From contig NZ_JAMTCT010000010.1 of NCBI RefSeq assembly GCF_024171995.1, positions 124,001-188,000 on the forward strand: a stretch of DNA of 64,000 bases, in the 5' to 3' direction. Made by a program: the position numbers and the translations under genes. The DNA is from Promicromonospora umidemergens. Lineage in GTDB: Bacteria > Actinomycetota > Actinomycetes > Actinomycetales > Cellulomonadaceae. Below, piece by piece: positions 41,331 through 51,015 of the stretch. The number at the start of each line of letters is the position of its first letter. Position 1 is the stretch's first letter. The notes beneath the pieces were generated by a model. The model made no database searches. It was not told where the DNA came from and was given only the letters and a program-made list of their open reading frames with translations.

Positions 41331-42958
41331 CACGTGGCCACCAGGGAGCCGGCGTCTGCCTGGGCGGGATCCGGCCGCCGTGCGCCGAGGGCGGACCGGG
41401 CGAGCGAGACGGCGACGGCGGTGCCGAGCGCCAGGCCTGCGACCGCCAGCGCGACCAGCACGGCGCTCGGGAACGCGTACCAGTGGCCCACTGCGGCCAG
41501 AGCCCGGACGAACGCGCCCGGTCCGGCGTCGTGCGGCATCCAGTACAGGTGCCACACGTCGTGCTGGAAGGCCAGGTGCATGCCGCCCGCGAGGGTCAGC
41601 ACCGCGAGCGGCACGAGCCTGCGCCACAGGGGCCGTAGCACCGCCGCGCCGGCGAGCGCGACGACCAGCAGCCCCACGAGGCCGGTGTAGAGGTACCGGC
41701 CCTGCTGGGCGGCGCCGAGGTCCTGGAACGCCGCGAACTGCTCCCACGAACCGCGGGCGACGATCCCGGTAAGGGCGGGCACCGGGAACAGCAGGACGAG
41801 CGCGTCGAGCGGGCGGAGGGGGCGGCGCACCAGGGCGGTGCCGAGCCCCGCGAGGATCACGACGAGCGCCACGCGGGCCATCCACCAGGAGGCGTCGTGC
41901 TCGCGGGCTGCCGCGTGGTCCTGGACGAAGAAGAGCGTGACCATGCGTTCGGTGAACCGGCCGAGCCACGCGAAGCCGCCGTCGGACCAGCCGTAGACCG
42001 GGGTGAGGTCGGGCGGGGTGGCATGCGTGCCGTGCGGCTGCAGCATGCCGTGCACCACCAGGTTGCGGACCCACCAGGCGACGCCGGGCAGGGCGACTGC
42101 GGCGGCCACCAGCAGCGACGTCACGGCGGTCCGCAGGCGGGCCCGGTGCCGGTACCCGGCGACGAGGTAGGCGAGCAGGATCCACGGGGGGAACATCAGG
42201 GCGAAGCCCTTGGTCAGCAGCGCGAGCATCGTGACGAGCCCGAGGAGGGCTGCGGTACGCCGGCTCAGGTCACCGGTGAGGACCCGCGTCACCAGGAACG
42301 TGGCGCACGCCCCGAGGACCACCAGAAGGTTGTCGTTGTTCACCGCGGACGCCAGGTGCGTCAGCTCCGGGATGCCGAGCGGGACCAGCGCTGCGGCGAC
42401 CGGGAGCGGCTCGGGCAGGCGCAGCCGCCGTGCGGTGGCGAACAGCAGCAACGGCAGGGGGAGCGCGAGCAACGCGTTCCACCAGCGCAGGAGCAGCCAC
42501 ACCTGGTCCAGCGGCGCGTCCGCCCAGCCGGGCACCAGGCCGACGACGCCTGCGCCGAGCAGGTAGTACAGGGGAGGGTGCTGTACGAGCTGGTTGAACA
42601 CCGGCTCGGCTCCGCCGTCGGGCAGCTCGGCCGTCATCGTGGCGGAACCGCCGCCCGCCAGGTACGAGGGCCGCTCGCCGCGGGGCGGGACGTCCTGGCG
42701 GTCCGCCAGGTGCAGCGGGCCGTCCAGGCTGTCGGCCTCGACGAAGCCGCCTGCCGTCACGCCCTGGGTGACGTACGTGGTGCCGGGGCCGGGCCACGGC
42801 CAGGCGTCGCCCTGCAACACCTGGAGGACCAGGTCCACGTGCTGGCGCTCGTCGGGCGAGCGGACGTTGGGGAAGACGGCGGTCTGGCCGAGCAGCACCG
42901 CGAGGTGCAGGAGCACGATCAGCCACACGACGACCGGGACCGTGCGGGGTCGGGTCAC
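41330..42958 (-). CDS. DUF2142 family polytopic membrane protein (C)
   Basis: 542 aa, about eleven membrane segments; first loop SPDERQHVDL (about 32-41) and VQHPPLYYLL (near 125) match its paralogues. A conserved stretch (SAVNNDNLLVVLGACATFLV, LALLTKGFALMFPP) aligns with gene A (SVTNDALVTVSG, LGLLTKVMAAFAVP). GTG 42958 is the start, six bases after a TATCCT box. It heads the leftward operon with gene B, divergent from the DPM1-like gene. Confidence 0.88.
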   Translation of the reverse strand: MTRPRTVPVVVWLIVLLHLAVLLGQTAVFPNVRSPDERQHVDLVLQVLQGDAWPWPGPGTTYVTQGVTAGGFVEADSLDGPLHLADRQDVPPRGERPSYLAGGGSATMTAELPDGGAEPVFNQLVQHPPLYYLLGAGVVGLVPGWADAPLDQVWLLLRWWNALLALPLPLLLFATARRLRLPEPLPVAAALVPLGIPELTHLASAVNNDNLLVVLGACATFLVTRVLTGDLSRRTAALLGLVTMLALLTKGFALMFPPWILLAYLVAGYRHRARLRTAVTSLLVAAAVALPGVAWWVRNLVVHGMLQPHGTHATPPDLTPVYGWSDGGFAWLGRFTERMVTLFFVQDHAAAREHDASWWMARVALVVILAGLGTALVRRPLRPLDALVLLFPVPALTGIVARGSWEQFAAFQDLGAAQQGRYLYTGLVGLLVVALAGAAVLRPLWRRLVPLAVLTLAGGMHLAFQHDVWHLYWMPHDAGPGAFVRALAAVGHWYAFPSAVLVALAVAGLALGTAVAVSLARSALGARRPDPAQADAGSLVAT

Positions 42959-42964
42959 GCGAGC

Positions 42965-42970
42965 AGGATA
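42965..42970 (-). promoter_or_regulatory. -10 box TATCCT, leaderless DUF2142 gene C
   Basis: TATCCT (minus strand) ends six bases before GTG 42958; same box and spacing as for gene A and manA. Confidence 0.65.
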
Positions 42971-43066
42971 ACCACGGCCCGACGGCTGTTCCCGGCGGTG
43001 CGATAACGGCCGGATAACAGTAGCTCCATGGCACCTGATGTTCACGCTCCGGTCATGTCTCGTGCT

Positions 43067-43072
43067 TAGGCT
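43067..43072 (+). promoter_or_regulatory. possible -10 box TAGGCT upstream of the DPM1-like gene
   Basis: TAGGCT lies about 50 bp before ATG 43123; no good -35 is visible. If used, the transcript would have a leader of about 43 nt and depend on the weak CAGGG ribosome site. Confidence 0.35.
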
Positions 43073-43122
43073 TGTGATGCCACTCACTGCTTGCCCAAAG
43101 CCGCGACTGAAAGCACAGGGCC

Positions 43123-44130
43123 ATGAAGCTGTTCGTGCAGATTCCCTGCTTGAACGAGGAAAAAACCCTTCCTCTGGTGCTTGCCACAATTCCCCGCAAC
43201 ATTCCGGGGATCGATGAGATCGAGATCCTGGTCGTCGACGACGGGTCCACGGACGGCACTGTCGAGGTGGCACGTCGCCTCGGCGTGCGGCACTTCGTGC
43301 ACCACACCCGGAACATGGGTCTGGCCAGGTCGTTCAGGGACGGTGTCGACTACGCGCTCCGGCACGGGGCCGACATCGTGGTGAATACCGACGGCGACGA
43401 CCAGTACCCGCAGGAGCGGATCGGCGACCTGGTGATGCCCGTGGTGCTCGGCGACGCCGACATCGTGATCGCCGACCGGCAGACCGGCACGATCGAGCAT
43501 TTCTCGCCGCTCAAGAAGGCGCTGCAAAGAATAGGCAGCAAGGTCGTGAACTTCGCCGCGGGAACCGACCTTCCCGACGCCGCGAGTGGTTTCCGCGCGT
43601 ATTCCCGTGGGGCGCTGATGCGCCTCAACGTCGTCACACAGTTCAGCTATTGCATGGAGACGATCATCCAGGCCGGGCACAAGCGGCTGCGGATCCAGAG
43701 CCTGCCGGTCACCACCAACCCGAGGACCCGCGAGTCGCGGCTGTTCACGAGCATGTGGCAGCACATCGCGAAGTCGGCCCAGGCGATCAGCCGGTCCTAC
43801 GTGATGTACAAGCCGCACGCCGTGTTCATCACGCTCGGCCTCGTCTTCGCGCTCGGTGCCGCGGTCCCGTTCAGCCGGTACGCGGTGCTCCTGGCCGCCG
43901 GCACCGGCGGTCAGCACCTCCAGTCGATAGTGCTCGGCGCGGCGTCCCTCGTCGGGGCGCTGCTCAGCTTCGCGCTGCTCGTCCTGGCCGACCTCCAGCG
44001 CACCAACCGGGTGCTGCTCGAGGAGACGCTGGAGCGGCTCAAGGACGTGCAGTACGGCACGACGGCTGCACCGGCCGCGACCGGATCGGCAGAGAACCGG
44101 ACCACGGACGTCGCGGCGGCCGTGCAGTGA
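43123..44130 (+). CDS. DPM1/ArnC-like GT2 glycosyltransferase (polyprenyl-phosphate sugar synthase)
   Basis: 335 aa. The N-terminal GT-A domain has VQIPCLNEEKTLPLVLATIP, VVDDGSTDGT and the metal site TDGDDQYPQERI; two membrane helices close the protein (about 225-245 and 263-288). Enzymes of this type move a sugar from a nucleotide donor to polyprenyl phosphate on the cytoplasmic face. The product would serve membrane GT-C enzymes, which fits the adjacent DUF2142 genes. Start ATG 43123. It is the first of three genes joined by 4-bp GTGA overlaps. Confidence 0.9.
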   Translation: MKLFVQIPCLNEEKTLPLVLATIPRNIPGIDEIEILVVDDGSTDGTVEVARRLGVRHFVHHTRNMGLARSFRDGVDYALRHGADIVVNTDGDDQYPQERIGDLVMPVVLGDADIVIADRQTGTIEHFSPLKKALQRIGSKVVNFAAGTDLPDAASGFRAYSRGALMRLNVVTQFSYCMETIIQAGHKRLRIQSLPVTTNPRTRESRLFTSMWQHIAKSAQAISRSYVMYKPHAVFITLGLVFALGAAVPFSRYAVLLAAGTGGQHLQSIVLGAASLVGALLSFALLVLADLQRTNRVLLEETLERLKDVQYGTTAAPAATGSAENRTTDVAAAVQ

Positions 44131-45227
44131 TCGCGTTCGGTACGTACGACGCCGCACGGCACCCGCGCATCGCCGTCCTCGTCGCCGGGCTGCGCGCCCA
44201 CGGCGTCAAGGTCACCGAGCTGAACCGGCCGCTCGGCCTCTCCACCGCCGAACGGGTCCGCATGCTCCAGCAGCCGTGGCGGCTGCCCGTCCTCGCCGCT
44301 CGGCTGCTGCGCTGCTGGGCGGGCCTGGTGGGCGACGCAGCACGGCAGCGACGAGCGGAGGGCCGGCCCGGTGCCGTGCTCGTCGGATACCTGGGCCACT
44401 TCGACGTACTGCTCGCCCGGCTGCTGTACCCGCGCTCGGTGGTCGTGCTCGACCACCTGGTCTTCGCCGGGGACACCGCCACGGACCGGGGAGCGGCGGG
44501 CCTGCGCGTCCGGCTGCTGACGGGCCTGGACCGGCTGGCCGTCTCGTGCGCCGACCTGGTCGTGACCGACACCGAGGAGCACCGCCAGATGCTCCCCCAC
44601 CCCGGCAAGGGCGTGGTCGTGCTCGTCGGTGCCCCGGACGCCTGGCGTGCGGTGGGCTCACGCTCAGCCGCCGAGGTCGACGCCGGTGGCCTGTCCGTGG
44701 TGTTCTTCGGGCTGTACACCCCGCTGCAGGGCGCACCGGTCATCGCAGAGGCCGTGCGCGACGCCGTCGCGGCCGGTGCTCCGCTGCGCGTGACGATGGT
44801 CGGCTCCGGCCAGGAGCTGCCCCGGGCACGCGACATCCTGGCGCGGACGCCGGGTGTGACCTGGCACGACTGGGTGGAGCCTGCCGAGCTCCCCGCCCTC
44901 GTGGCAGGTCATCAGGTGTGCCTCGGCATCTTCAGCGACACCCCGAAGGGCGTCCGGGTGGTGCCGAACAAGGTGTACCAGGGCCTCGCCGCGGGCTGCG
45001 TCGTCATCACCTCCGACACGCCACCGCAGCGCCGGGCGGTGGGGCAGAACGTCGAGCTGGTCCCGGCGGCCGACCCCGGGGCGCTCGCGGACCGGCTCGC
45101 CGAGCTCTGCGACCCGGCGGTGCTGGCGGCCGCCCGGATCCGCGCCGCGCACGGCCGTGACCGGATCCGTCCGCGGGTGGTCACCGAGCCGCTGGTCACG
45201 GAGCTGCGCCGCAGGAACGCGCTGTGA
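44127..45227 (+). CDS. GT4-like glycosyltransferase (GT-B fold)
   Basis: 366 aa, cytoplasmic. An N-terminal Rossmann-type half (VIAFGTYDAARHPRIAVLVA, GYLGHFDVLLARLL) is followed by a donor-binding half with VVFFGLYTPLQGAPVIAEAV, RVTMVGSGQELPRAR, WHDWVEPAELPALVAGHQVC and VPNKVYQGLAAGCVVITSDT, the last being the GT4 donor-site pattern. GTG 44127 overlaps the previous stop. Donor and acceptor are not readable from the sequence. It works between the polyprenyl-phosphate synthase and a UPF0104-like membrane protein. Confidence 0.9.
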   Translation: MIAFGTYDAARHPRIAVLVAGLRAHGVKVTELNRPLGLSTAERVRMLQQPWRLPVLAARLLRCWAGLVGDAARQRRAEGRPGAVLVGYLGHFDVLLARLLYPRSVVVLDHLVFAGDTATDRGAAGLRVRLLTGLDRLAVSCADLVVTDTEEHRQMLPHPGKGVVVLVGAPDAWRAVGSRSAAEVDAGGLSVVFFGLYTPLQGAPVIAEAVRDAVAAGAPLRVTMVGSGQELPRARDILARTPGVTWHDWVEPAELPALVAGHQVCLGIFSDTPKGVRVVPNKVYQGLAAGCVVITSDTPPQRRAVGQNVELVPAADPGALADRLAELCDPAVLAAARIRAAHGRDRIRPRVVTEPLVTELRRRNAL

Positions 45228-46225
45228 CGGCAGGCCGGGCCGGCACGACGGCGACGGGCGCCGGACGCTCCATGGTGCGGGGCGCCCTCGCCACGCTCCG
45301 GTCGCCGTGGGTGCGGTGGGGCTTCCTCGCGATCGCCCTGGTGCTGGCCGTCTGGTACGTGCTCGGCAACGCAGCGGCCCTGGCCCGGGCCGCGGCCGAC
45401 CTGTCCGCGACCGATGTCGTCCTTGTCGTCGTGCTCGGGGTCCTGTACGTGTGGTGCACCCTGCTGGCGTGGCGCGCGGTCCTCGCGGACCTGGGGTCGC
45501 CCCTGTCGCTGCGGAGGGCCGTCGCGGTGTTCGGGATCAGCCAGCTCGGCAAGTACGTGCCGGGCGGTGTCTGGAACATCGTGGCCGCCGCGGAGGTCGG
45601 CGCGGGACACAGCGTGCCGCGCAGCCGGTCGGCCGTCTCGATGCTGGTGGCCGTCGCAGTGTCGGTCGCGTCGGGTGCCGCGGTCGGCGCTGTGGCGCTG
45701 CCGTTCGTCACCGCCGGCACACTGGGCGCCTGGTCCTGGGTGGCGTGGGCGGCGCCGGCGGTCGTGGTCGTGCTGGCCCCGCCCGTGCTGAACCGGCTCA
45801 TCGGTCTGGCGCTGCGGGTCGCCCGGCGGGGCGGGCTTGACCATCCGATGACGTGGGGCGGTCTGGGTCGCGCGGCGGCCTGGTCCGTGGCCGGGTGGCT
45901 CGTGGCGGGGGCGCAGCTCTGGGTGCTCTGCGCGGGGCTCGGCCTGCCGCCCACCGTGCGGACCTTCGCCCTTGCGACCGGCGGCTGGGCGCTCGCCTGG
46001 ACCGCCGGGTTCCTGTTCGTGGTCGCGCCTGCCGGTGCGGGTGTGCGTGAGGTGGTCCTGGCGGCGGTCCTCGCCGGGGCGCTGCCTGCCCCCGCCGCCG
46101 CGCTCGCCGTGCTCGTCAGCCGGGTGGTCCTCACGGTGATCGACCTGCTTCTCGCGGGTGCGGGACTGCTGGTGGCACGCGGGGTGCGGCGCACCGGTGC
46201 GCAGCTCCCGCCGTTCCGGCCGTGA
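45224..46225 (+). CDS. UPF0104 / lysylphosphatidylglycerol synthase TM-type membrane protein
   Basis: 333 aa with about eight membrane segments and the conserved cytoplasmic-face motif SQLGKYVPGGVWN (near 105) plus a later APAGAGVREVVL motif, both diagnostic of the LPG_synthase_TM/UPF0104 family. It lacks the soluble aminoacyl-transferase domain of MprF, so it is not a lysyl-PG synthase; stand-alone members are often found in glycan clusters and may flip lipid-linked sugars (inference). GTG 45224 overlaps the preceding stop. Confidence 0.88.
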   Translation: MTAGRAGTTATGAGRSMVRGALATLRSPWVRWGFLAIALVLAVWYVLGNAAALARAAADLSATDVVLVVVLGVLYVWCTLLAWRAVLADLGSPLSLRRAVAVFGISQLGKYVPGGVWNIVAAAEVGAGHSVPRSRSAVSMLVAVAVSVASGAAVGAVALPFVTAGTLGAWSWVAWAAPAVVVVLAPPVLNRLIGLALRVARRGGLDHPMTWGGLGRAAAWSVAGWLVAGAQLWVLCAGLGLPPTVRTFALATGGWALAWTAGFLFVVAPAGAGVREVVLAAVLAGALPAPAAALAVLVSRVVLTVIDLLLAGAGLLVARGVRRTGAQLPPFRP

Positions 46226-46265
46226 CCGTCCGGGCGTGTTCGGCGCGTCGTGCCCGGTCAGGGCG

Positions 46266-46271
46266 TAGTGT
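46266..46271 (+). promoter_or_regulatory. -10 box TAGTGT, leaderless DUF3499 gene
   Basis: TAGTGT ends six bases before GTG 46278. Confidence 0.6.
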
Positions 46272-46277
46272 CGGCGC

Positions 46278-46640
46278 GTGAGATCGGTGAGACAGTGTTC
46301 GCGCTCGGCCTGTACAAACGCGGCCGTGGCGACACTCACGTATGTGTACGCGGACTCGACAGCGGTACTGGGCCCGCTTGCGCACCTGGCCGAGCCCCAC
46401 AGCTACGACCTGTGTGCGGAGCATGCTGAACGGCTGACCGCGCCGCGTGGGTGGGAGGTGGTCCGCCTCATGCCCGAGTTCGAGGACGCCGGGCCCAGCC
46501 CGGACGACCTGTCCGCACTGGCCGACGCCGTGCGCGAGGCCGGACGGGTACGCCGTCCGGCGGAGCCGCCGTCGGTCACCGAGACGGCGCGCCGCGGCCA
46601 CCTGCGCGTCCTGCGCGCCGACGACAGCCCGTCAGCCTGA
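46278..46640 (+). CDS. DUF3499 family zinc-ribbon-like protein (Rv3258c type)
   Basis: 120 aa. The N-terminal half has the family pattern CSRSAC (Cys7 and Cys12), a beta strand segment (ATLTYVYADSTAVLGPLA) and CAEH near 46, which together would bind a metal; the C-terminus is polar. Function is unknown, but the gene is conserved beside whiB2, manA and manB in actinobacteria (M. tuberculosis Rv3258c). GTG 46278 follows a TAGTGT box by six bases. An eight-kilobase glycosyltransferase block separates it here from the metallopeptidase gene that usually adjoins it. Confidence 0.9.
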   Translation: MRSVRQCSRSACTNAAVATLTYVYADSTAVLGPLAHLAEPHSYDLCAEHAERLTAPRGWEVVRLMPEFEDAGPSPDDLSALADAVREAGRVRRPAEPPSVTETARRGHLRVLRADDSPSA

Positions 46641-46699
46641 CGCCGCCTGACGAACCATAGGAGCGTCCTTTTACCGATCACTCGCCTGCGGTACGAAGG

Positions 46700-47938
<1,239 letters not shown>

Positions 47939-47942
47939 CGCG

Positions 47943-49115
47943 TCAGGATAGCCCGGGGTTGCGGAGCACATGTGAGGGCTGTCTGTGACTGCCGGTCTTC
48001 CTCGTGTCGACCGGCAGGTCGAAGCCGATCGCCAAGCCGTTCGCGACATCGGCGTCGAGGCGCAGCTGCGCCTCCTGCCAGAAGCGCCCGAGGAGCAGGT
48101 CATGGTCGTCCGTGTAGTGCTGTGGTTCCCCAGGGCACGGCGTCAGCTCGCCGAAGACCACACCGTTGCGCGTCTGGTAGAGGTCCACCCGGACGAACGC
48201 AAGACCGGTCGCTCGCGAGATCCTCTCCGCGGTCGCGATCGTCTCCTCGAACCGATCAGGGACCGGGATCGTCGGATCTGACTCCCGGCCGGTGGAGACG
48301 TCACCGAGGTCGTTCCCGTCCGCTCCGAGATACCGGTATCCGACGCCCGAGCGCTCACCGTGACGGGCGACGCGGCGGAGCAGCACCTGACCGACGCGCC
48401 CATAGAACGTGTAGACCTTGACGTCGACCGGGATCTCGGAGCTGTCGCTCAGATCCTGGACGAACTCCTCCGCGTAGAAGGGCGGCCTGATCCGGTCGTA
48501 TGACGGTCGCGCGGTGTCCTGCTCCATGTAGGCGCGAATTCGTGTCCGTATCTCGTCGAGCGTGGTGACATCGCCGGTGCTGATCAGTCGGTACTCACCA
48601 GCAACCCTGCGAAGCGGGAAGACGCCTCGGGACGACGCTCCGCCGACGGACTTGATCACGAACTCGTCGGGGAGCGAGCCGAGCTCGATGCGGTCGAGAT
48701 CCGGCCAGACCTGCAGCTCCGCCGGGACCCGGACGCCGAGCGAGTCCGCGAGTGCCTTCGAGAAGAGCTTGTCGGAGACCCTGCTGCGTGGTGAACGGTC
48801 GGGGTGCTCGTGCGCGGCGTGGGACAGGCCGCGCTCAGTGACCAGCATCCGGCGGAACGAGGGTCGGTCCTCGACCGAGCGCTGGTGCTCGCTCACGGCG
48901 ACTGCCGTAGCCAGCTGCTCACGAAGCTCCGCGAGCTGGGCCCGCAGACGCCGTGCGCGCCCCCACCCCACCCGGCGTTCAGCATCCAGCTCCTCGACCT
49001 TGGCCTGCAGCTCCGTCACAAGCTCGTCACGAGCCGCGAGGAGCTCGTCACGTCGTCGTACGGCTGGAAGGCTGTCGACCAGTCTCCGAGCGAGCTCTTT
49101 TTCCCGGCCGGTCAT
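47943..49115 (-). CDS. TupA-like ATP-grasp protein with N-terminal coiled coil
   Basis: 390 aa. Residues about 20-80 are a Leu/Glu/Arg heptad-like coiled coil (LVTELQAKVEELDAERR, RLRAQLAELREQLATAVAV). The rest is an ATP-grasp domain of the TupA-like group, with SDKLFSKALADSLGVRVP, FVIKSVGGASSRGVF, YAEEFVQDLS, DVKVYTFYGRVGQVLLRR and the late metal site FVRVDLYQTRNGVVFGELTP. TupA itself makes teichuronopeptide; this family links amino acids to envelope polymers (inference for this gene). Start ATG 49115; the nearest AAGG lies 13 bases upstream, so translation may be weak. It separates manA from manB, which are normally closer. Confidence 0.85.
   Translation of the reverse strand: MTGREKELARRLVDSLPAVRRRDELLAARDELVTELQAKVEELDAERRVGWGRARRLRAQLAELREQLATAVAVSEHQRSVEDRPSFRRMLVTERGLSHAAHEHPDRSPRSRVSDKLFSKALADSLGVRVPAELQVWPDLDRIELGSLPDEFVIKSVGGASSRGVFPLRRVAGEYRLISTGDVTTLDEIRTRIRAYMEQDTARPSYDRIRPPFYAEEFVQDLSDSSEIPVDVKVYTFYGRVGQVLLRRVARHGERSGVGYRYLGADGNDLGDVSTGRESDPTIPVPDRFEETIATAERISRATGLAFVRVDLYQTRNGVVFGELTPCPGEPQHYTDDHDLLLGRFWQEAQLRLDADVANGLAIGFDLPVDTRKTGSHRQPSHVLRNPGLS
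47945..47950 (-). promoter_or_regulatory. -10 box TATCCT, leaderless manA, inside the end of the ATP-grasp gene
   Basis: TATCCT (minus strand) overlaps the last codons and stop (47945-47943) of the ATP-grasp gene and ends six bases before GTG 47938. manA can thus be transcribed alone. Confidence 0.65.
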
Positions 49116-49158
49116 GACAACGCATCTGCCTTCTGACGGTTTGGCGGTGGTACCGGCA

Positions 49159-49164
49159 AGCCTA
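49159..49164 (-). promoter_or_regulatory. possible -10 box TAGGCT of the ATP-grasp gene
   Basis: TAGGCT (minus strand) lies 43 bp before ATG 49115, giving a short leader that includes the distant AAGG. Confidence 0.35.
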
Positions 49165-49229
49165 AGGGCATTTGTCGGGATGGAGAGCCGCTCGTCGGCG
49201 CGTGGGAAGGGGGCGACCCGGTGCTCGCG

Positions 49230-49235
49230 TACGCT
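49230..49235 (+). promoter_or_regulatory. -10 box TACGCT, leaderless manB
   Basis: TACGCT ends six bases before GTG 49242; this argues for that start rather than GTG 49221, which lies upstream of the box. Confidence 0.6.
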
Positions 49236-49241
49236 GTCGCC

Positions 49242-50741
49242 GTGGCTCTCGACCTGCGCAAGATCATCAAGGCCTACGACGTACGGGGGCTGGTACCCGA
49301 GGAGTTCTCGCCGGAGGTGGCGCGCGCCATCGGGACGGCGTTCGCCCGGGTGGTGGTGCTCCCGGAAGCGACGGGTGACGCCCGCCCGGCTGTCGTCGTC
49401 GGGCGGGACATGCGGGACTCGGGTCCTGGCCTCGTGGACGCGTTCGCCGCCGGGCTGACGGCCGAGGGCGTCGACGTGATCCGCATCGGCCTGTGCTCCA
49501 CGGACGGTCTGTACCACGCATCGGGGGTGCTGGGAGTGCCGGGAGCCATGTTCACCGCCAGCCACAACCCCGCCGAGTACAACGGCATCAAGCTGTGCCG
49601 GTCCGGCGCCAGGCCGGTGGGGGAGGCCACGGGCCTCGCCGAGGTCCGCGAGGCCGCACAGGCCTTCCTGGACGACGGCGCGGCGGGTGGCTCGCCGATG
49701 TCGGACGGCGGCACCGCGCAGGTGACCGACCGCGACATGCTGAACGACTACGCCGCGTTCCTGCGGGACCTGGTGGACCTGTCCGGAGTGCGGCCGCTCA
49801 AGGTCGTCGTGGACGCAGGAAACGGCATGGCCGGCCTGACGGTCCCGGCCGTGCTCGGCACGGGCGGCGGGCTGCCGGAGCTGCCGCTGGACCTGGTGCC
49901 GATGTACTTCGAGCTGGACGGCACGTTCCCCAACCACGAGGCGAACCCGCTGGAGCCGGCCAACCTGCTCGACCTGCAGACCGCGGTCGTCGCGAACGGT
50001 GCCGACATCGGGCTGGCGTTCGACGGCGACGCCGACCGCTGCTTCGTGATCGACGAGAAGGGCGTGCCGGTCTCGCCGTCCGCGATCACCGTCCTGGTAG
50101 GCCTGCGGGAGGTCGAGAAGGAGAAGGCGGAGGGGCGCACGCCGACGGTCATCCACAACCTGATCACGTCCCGTGCCGTGCCGGACCTGCTGTCGGCCGC
50201 CGGTGCCGAGGTGGTCCGCACGCGGGTGGGGCACTCGTTCATCAAGGCGCAGATGGCGTCGAACGAGGCGGTGTTCGGCGGCGAGCACAGTGCGCACTAC
50301 TACTTTAGGGACTTCTTCTTCGCCGACACGGGGATGCTGGCCGCGATGCACGTGCTCGCGGCGCTCGGCACGCAGTCGCACCCGATGTCGGAGCTGTCGG
50401 AGATGTACGAGCCGTACGTGTCCTCCGGCGAGATCAACTCGCGCGTCGCCGACGCGGCGGCCGCCACCGATCGGGTGCTCGACGCCTATCGTCTCGCGTA
50501 CCCGGAGATCGACGTCGACACCCTCGACGGGGTGACGGTGTCGAACTGGGACGGCCACCCGCAGTGGTGGTTCAACCTGCGGGCGTCCAACACGGAGCCG
50601 CTCCTGCGGCTCAACGTGGAGGCAGCCGACCAGGACATCATGGAGAAGGTGCGCGACGACGTGCTGTCGCTCGTGCGTGACAGCGAGGGCCGGCCGCCGG
50701 GCGACGACCCGGACGAGGCAGGGACAGGAGCAACGGGATGA
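49242..50741 (+). CDS. manB: phosphomannomutase/phosphoglucomutase
   Basis: An alpha-D-phosphohexomutase that converts mannose-6-phosphate to mannose-1-phosphate. 499 aa, slightly longer than usual. Motifs in order: IIKAYDVRGLVPEE at the N-terminus, the phosphoserine loop FTASHNPAEYNGIK, the metal loop LAFDGDADRCFV, the sugar loop GGEHSAHYYF and the phosphate-binding RASNTEPLLRLN. GTG 49242 is supported by a TACGCT box six bases upstream. Its stop overlaps the Trm112-like gene (ATGA). ManA and ManB together supply activated mannose for the surrounding glycan genes. Confidence 0.95.
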   Translation: MALDLRKIIKAYDVRGLVPEEFSPEVARAIGTAFARVVVLPEATGDARPAVVVGRDMRDSGPGLVDAFAAGLTAEGVDVIRIGLCSTDGLYHASGVLGVPGAMFTASHNPAEYNGIKLCRSGARPVGEATGLAEVREAAQAFLDDGAAGGSPMSDGGTAQVTDRDMLNDYAAFLRDLVDLSGVRPLKVVVDAGNGMAGLTVPAVLGTGGGLPELPLDLVPMYFELDGTFPNHEANPLEPANLLDLQTAVVANGADIGLAFDGDADRCFVIDEKGVPVSPSAITVLVGLREVEKEKAEGRTPTVIHNLITSRAVPDLLSAAGAEVVRTRVGHSFIKAQMASNEAVFGGEHSAHYYFRDFFFADTGMLAAMHVLAALGTQSHPMSELSEMYEPYVSSGEINSRVADAAAATDRVLDAYRLAYPEIDVDTLDGVTVSNWDGHPQWWFNLRASNTEPLLRLNVEAADQDIMEKVRDDVLSLVRDSEGRPPGDDPDEAGTGATG

Positions 50742-50926
50742 ACGTCGAGCTGGAGCCTTGGGTGCGCGAGATCCTGCGCTGCCCCGTGACGGGTGCCGAG
50801 CTGGTGGACGGTACCGGTCCGTCCGGTGAGCCGGAGCTGCACTCCACCGATCCCGACCGGCCGCTGGCGTACCCGGTCAGGGACGGGATCCCGGTGCTGC
50901 TGGAGTCCGACGCGCGAGAGCTGTGA
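50738..50926 (+). CDS. Trm112-like small protein
   Basis: 62 aa. It has the Trm112/UPF0434 signature ILRCPVTGAEL near the start and LAYPVRDGIPVLLESDARE at the end. Trm112 proteins usually activate methyltransferases and bind zinc through two cysteine pairs; here only one Cys is kept, so zinc binding is unlikely. Its ATG overlaps the manB stop, an arrangement conserved in actinobacteria. The role is unproven. Confidence 0.88.
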   Translation: MNVELEPWVREILRCPVTGAELVDGTGPSGEPELHSTDPDRPLAYPVRDGIPVLLESDAREL

Positions 50927-50961
50927 GCAGCACCCGGCCGTGACGCGCGGTCGGGCTGCGC

Positions 50962-51003
50962 GGGCCACCGGGTGAGCGGATGCTGCCGCTCACCCGGTGG
51001 CCC
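50962..51003. terminator. bidirectional hairpin, perfect 18-bp stem
   Basis: GGGCCACCGGGTGAGCGG (50962-50979) pairs exactly with 50986-51003 around a six-base loop. It lies between the convergent Trm112-like and glycosyltransferase genes and so can end both transcripts. Confidence 0.8.
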
Positions 51004-51015
51004 TCCGTCATCGGC

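Noticed and set aside
45224-46225. Lysylphosphatidylglycerol synthase (MprF)
   Set aside because: Only the membrane part is present; the catalytic soluble domain of MprF is missing.
38287-46225. Recent mobile-element insertion carrying the glycan block
   Set aside because: No transposase, integrase, tRNA or target duplication was found at the borders, and composition looks like the surroundings; only the break in gene order is clear.
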